Below are positions 3,924 to 5,135 of a DNA stretch of 5,135 nucleotides, in pieces. This DNA comes from Oscillospiraceae bacterium (GTDB lineage: Bacteria; Bacillota; Clostridia; Oscillospirales; Oscillospiraceae), in NCBI GenBank assembly GCA_031280325.1, contig JAITGW010000149.1, positions 1 to 5,135 of the forward strand, written 5' to 3'. The translations under genes and the position numbers were made by a program. The notes beneath the pieces are model-generated. The model did no database searches. It was not told the origin of the DNA and saw nothing but the letters and a program-made list of their open reading frames with translations. Position 1 is the first letter of the stretch, and each line of letters opens with the position of its first letter.

Positions 3924-5135
3924 GTGCCGAAAGACGTGGCATACGGAAAAACTCTTCGCAAAAGCTTCGCCAAGACGGAAGAAATCCGCGAGATGCCGAA
4001 CCTTTTAGAGGTTCAGAAAGATTCCTACAGATGGTTTCTGACCACGGGATTGCGGGAGGTTTTCCGCGACATGGCGGCGATTACCGACCATACGGGGAAT
4101 CTTGAGCTGACGTTTCTCGACTACAGCATGGACGAAAATCCAAAGTATTCCGTTGAGGAATGCAAGGCACGGGACGTCACATATGCGGCGCCGATAAAGG
4201 TCAGCGTCCGCTTGCGCAACCGCGAGACGGAGGAAATCAAGGAGCAGGAGATTTTTATGGGGGATTTCCCCATAATGACCGAGGCGGGCACGTTCATCAT
4301 CAACGGGGCGGAGCGCGTCGTCGTGTCGCAGATTATCCGCTCGCCGTCGGCGTATTTCGGGCGGAAGATTGACCCGAAAACTGCCGGCGCGGTTTACGAC
4401 GCGACACTTATCCCTTATCGCGGCGCGTGGCTGGAGTATGAGACGGATTCGTCCGACGGGTTTTATGTCCGCGTCGATAAGAACCGCAAGCTGCCGATCA
4501 CCTGGCTTATCCGCTCTGTCGGACAGCCGGACGCGGGCAAACCGTATACATGGCTGAGCGCGCCGGGGGCGGAGGGCGGCGTCACCCGGACAGAGCAGAT
4601 CAAGGCTGTGTTCGGCGAGGACGAGCGTATCGTCGCGACGCTCGACAAGGATGCCTGCGTCACGCGTGAGGACGCGCTTATTGAGATGTACAAGCGTCTG
4701 CGTCCGGGAGATCCCCCGACGGTGGACTCTGCGGAGACGCTTATGAATAATCTCTTCTTTGATCCGCGCAGATACGATATTTCCACCGTGGGGCGGTATA
4801 AGTTCAACAAAAAGCTCGCGATTTGGGTGCGGCTTGCGGGCGCGGAGCTGGCAGAGCCCGTTGCCGACCCGCTCACGGGAGAAATTATCGCGGAGGCGGG
4901 AGAGGTTCTTACCCGCGCGCGCGCAATCGAGCTTGACAACAGGGGCGTGACCGCCGCCGTCGTGAATTCCGAGGGGAAGAACGTTAAGGTTTTCTCCAAC
5001 GGCATGACGCGGCTTGACGGCTTTGTGGATTTTGATCCCAAGGAAATCGGCATCCGCGAGCGCGTCCGCTTCATCATATTAAAAAGGCTGCTTGAAAAAT
5101 ATTCCGGCGCGGAGCTTCGCGCCGCGATTTCCGAG
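3924..5135 (+). CDS. rpoB: DNA-directed RNA polymerase beta subunit, N-terminal 404 residues (cut by right window edge)
   Basis: Beta subunit of core RNA polymerase. The frame is open from GTG at 3924 to the window end. Recognisable conserved blocks are MPNLLEVQKDSYRWFL (24-39), the MGDFPIM motif (112-118), IINGAERVVVSQIIRSPS (125-142), GAWLEYETD (about 173-181), RPGDPPT (260-266) and FFDPRRYD with VGRYKFNKKL (278-298). These cover the protrusion and part of the lobe. The catalytic and rifampicin main-cluster regions lie beyond the window. Compared with my memory of Bacillus RpoB there is roughly a 19-residue in-frame insertion near residues 201-220, and Ala143 sits where many bacteria have Val in the N-terminal rifampicin cluster. 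The gene is normally followed by rpoC. It has its own promoter and leader; no rplJ/rplL precedes it, and a divergent envelope/protease operon lies upstream. Confidence 0.97.
   Translation, partial: MPKDVAYGKTLRKSFAKTEEIREMPNLLEVQKDSYRWFLTTGLREVFRDMAAITDHTGNLELTFLDYSMDENPKYSVEECKARDVTYAAPIKVSVRLRNRETEEIKEQEIFMGDFPIMTEAGTFIINGAERVVVSQIIRSPSAYFGRKIDPKTAGAVYDATLIPYRGAWLEYETDSSDGFYVRVDKNRKLPITWLIRSVGQPDAGKPYTWLSAPGAEGGVTRTEQIKAVFGEDERIVATLDKDACVTREDALIEMYKRLRPGDPPTVDSAETLMNNLFFDPRRYDISTVGRYKFNKKLAIWVRLAGAELAEPVADPLTGEIIAEAGEVLTRARAIELDNRGVTAAVVNSEGKNVKVFSNGMTRLDGFVDFDPKEIGIRERVRFIILKRLLEKYSGAELRAAISE

Noticed and set aside
4463..5077. 204-residue open frame on the minus strand opposite rpoB
   Set aside because: It is fully antisense to conserved rpoB sequence, Ser/Arg/Thr-rich with no domain-like pattern, and has no ribosome binding site that stands out. 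It is a by-product of GC-rich codons.

Overview
The window looks like chromosomal core sequence from a GC-rich member of the Clostridia, most likely near Oscillospiraceae or Christensenellales. The evidence is strong AGGAGG-type ribosome binding sites, GTG and TTG starts beside ATG, a ClpE-type chaperone with a zinc finger, a DUF5711-like protein next to CvpA, and a Firmicutes-type RpoB amino terminus. The taxonomic call is inferred from gene content, not from a database match.

Layout: two divergent transcription units are separated by a gene-free region of about 490 bases (3432-3923). Leftward, on the minus strand, lie a DUF5711-like membrane-anchored protein (3431-2301), a CvpA-family membrane protein (2255-1539), a CDP-alcohol phosphatidyltransferase of the PgsA type (1429-887) and a ClpE-like AAA+ chaperone (857 to beyond the left edge). 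All four are on one strand with gaps of 45, 109 and 29 bases and no convincing terminator, so they are probably one operon. Rightward lies rpoB (3924 to beyond the right edge), coding for the first 404 residues of the RNA polymerase beta subunit.

The divergent region is the most interesting part. It holds a near-consensus housekeeping promoter for rpoB (TTGACA, 17 bases, TACAAT), a possible second extended -10 promoter close to the rpoB start, and an extended -10 promoter for the leftward operon so near the ATG that its mRNA would be almost leaderless. Between the promoters is a GC-rich block with a perfect 10-bp hairpin stem and a 16-base tandem duplication. It is flanked by two copies of the palindrome CAAAATTTTG, the right one abutting the rpoB -35 box.

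Functionally the left operon concerns the cell envelope (phospholipid head group synthesis, two membrane proteins) and protein quality control, while rpoB is core transcription. rpoB has its own promoter here and is not preceded by rplJ/rplL, unlike the common rplKAJL-rpoBC order. I see no mobile element genes, CRISPR array, tRNA, rRNA or defence system. No clearly new system is evident; the candidates for follow-up are regulatory or structural.
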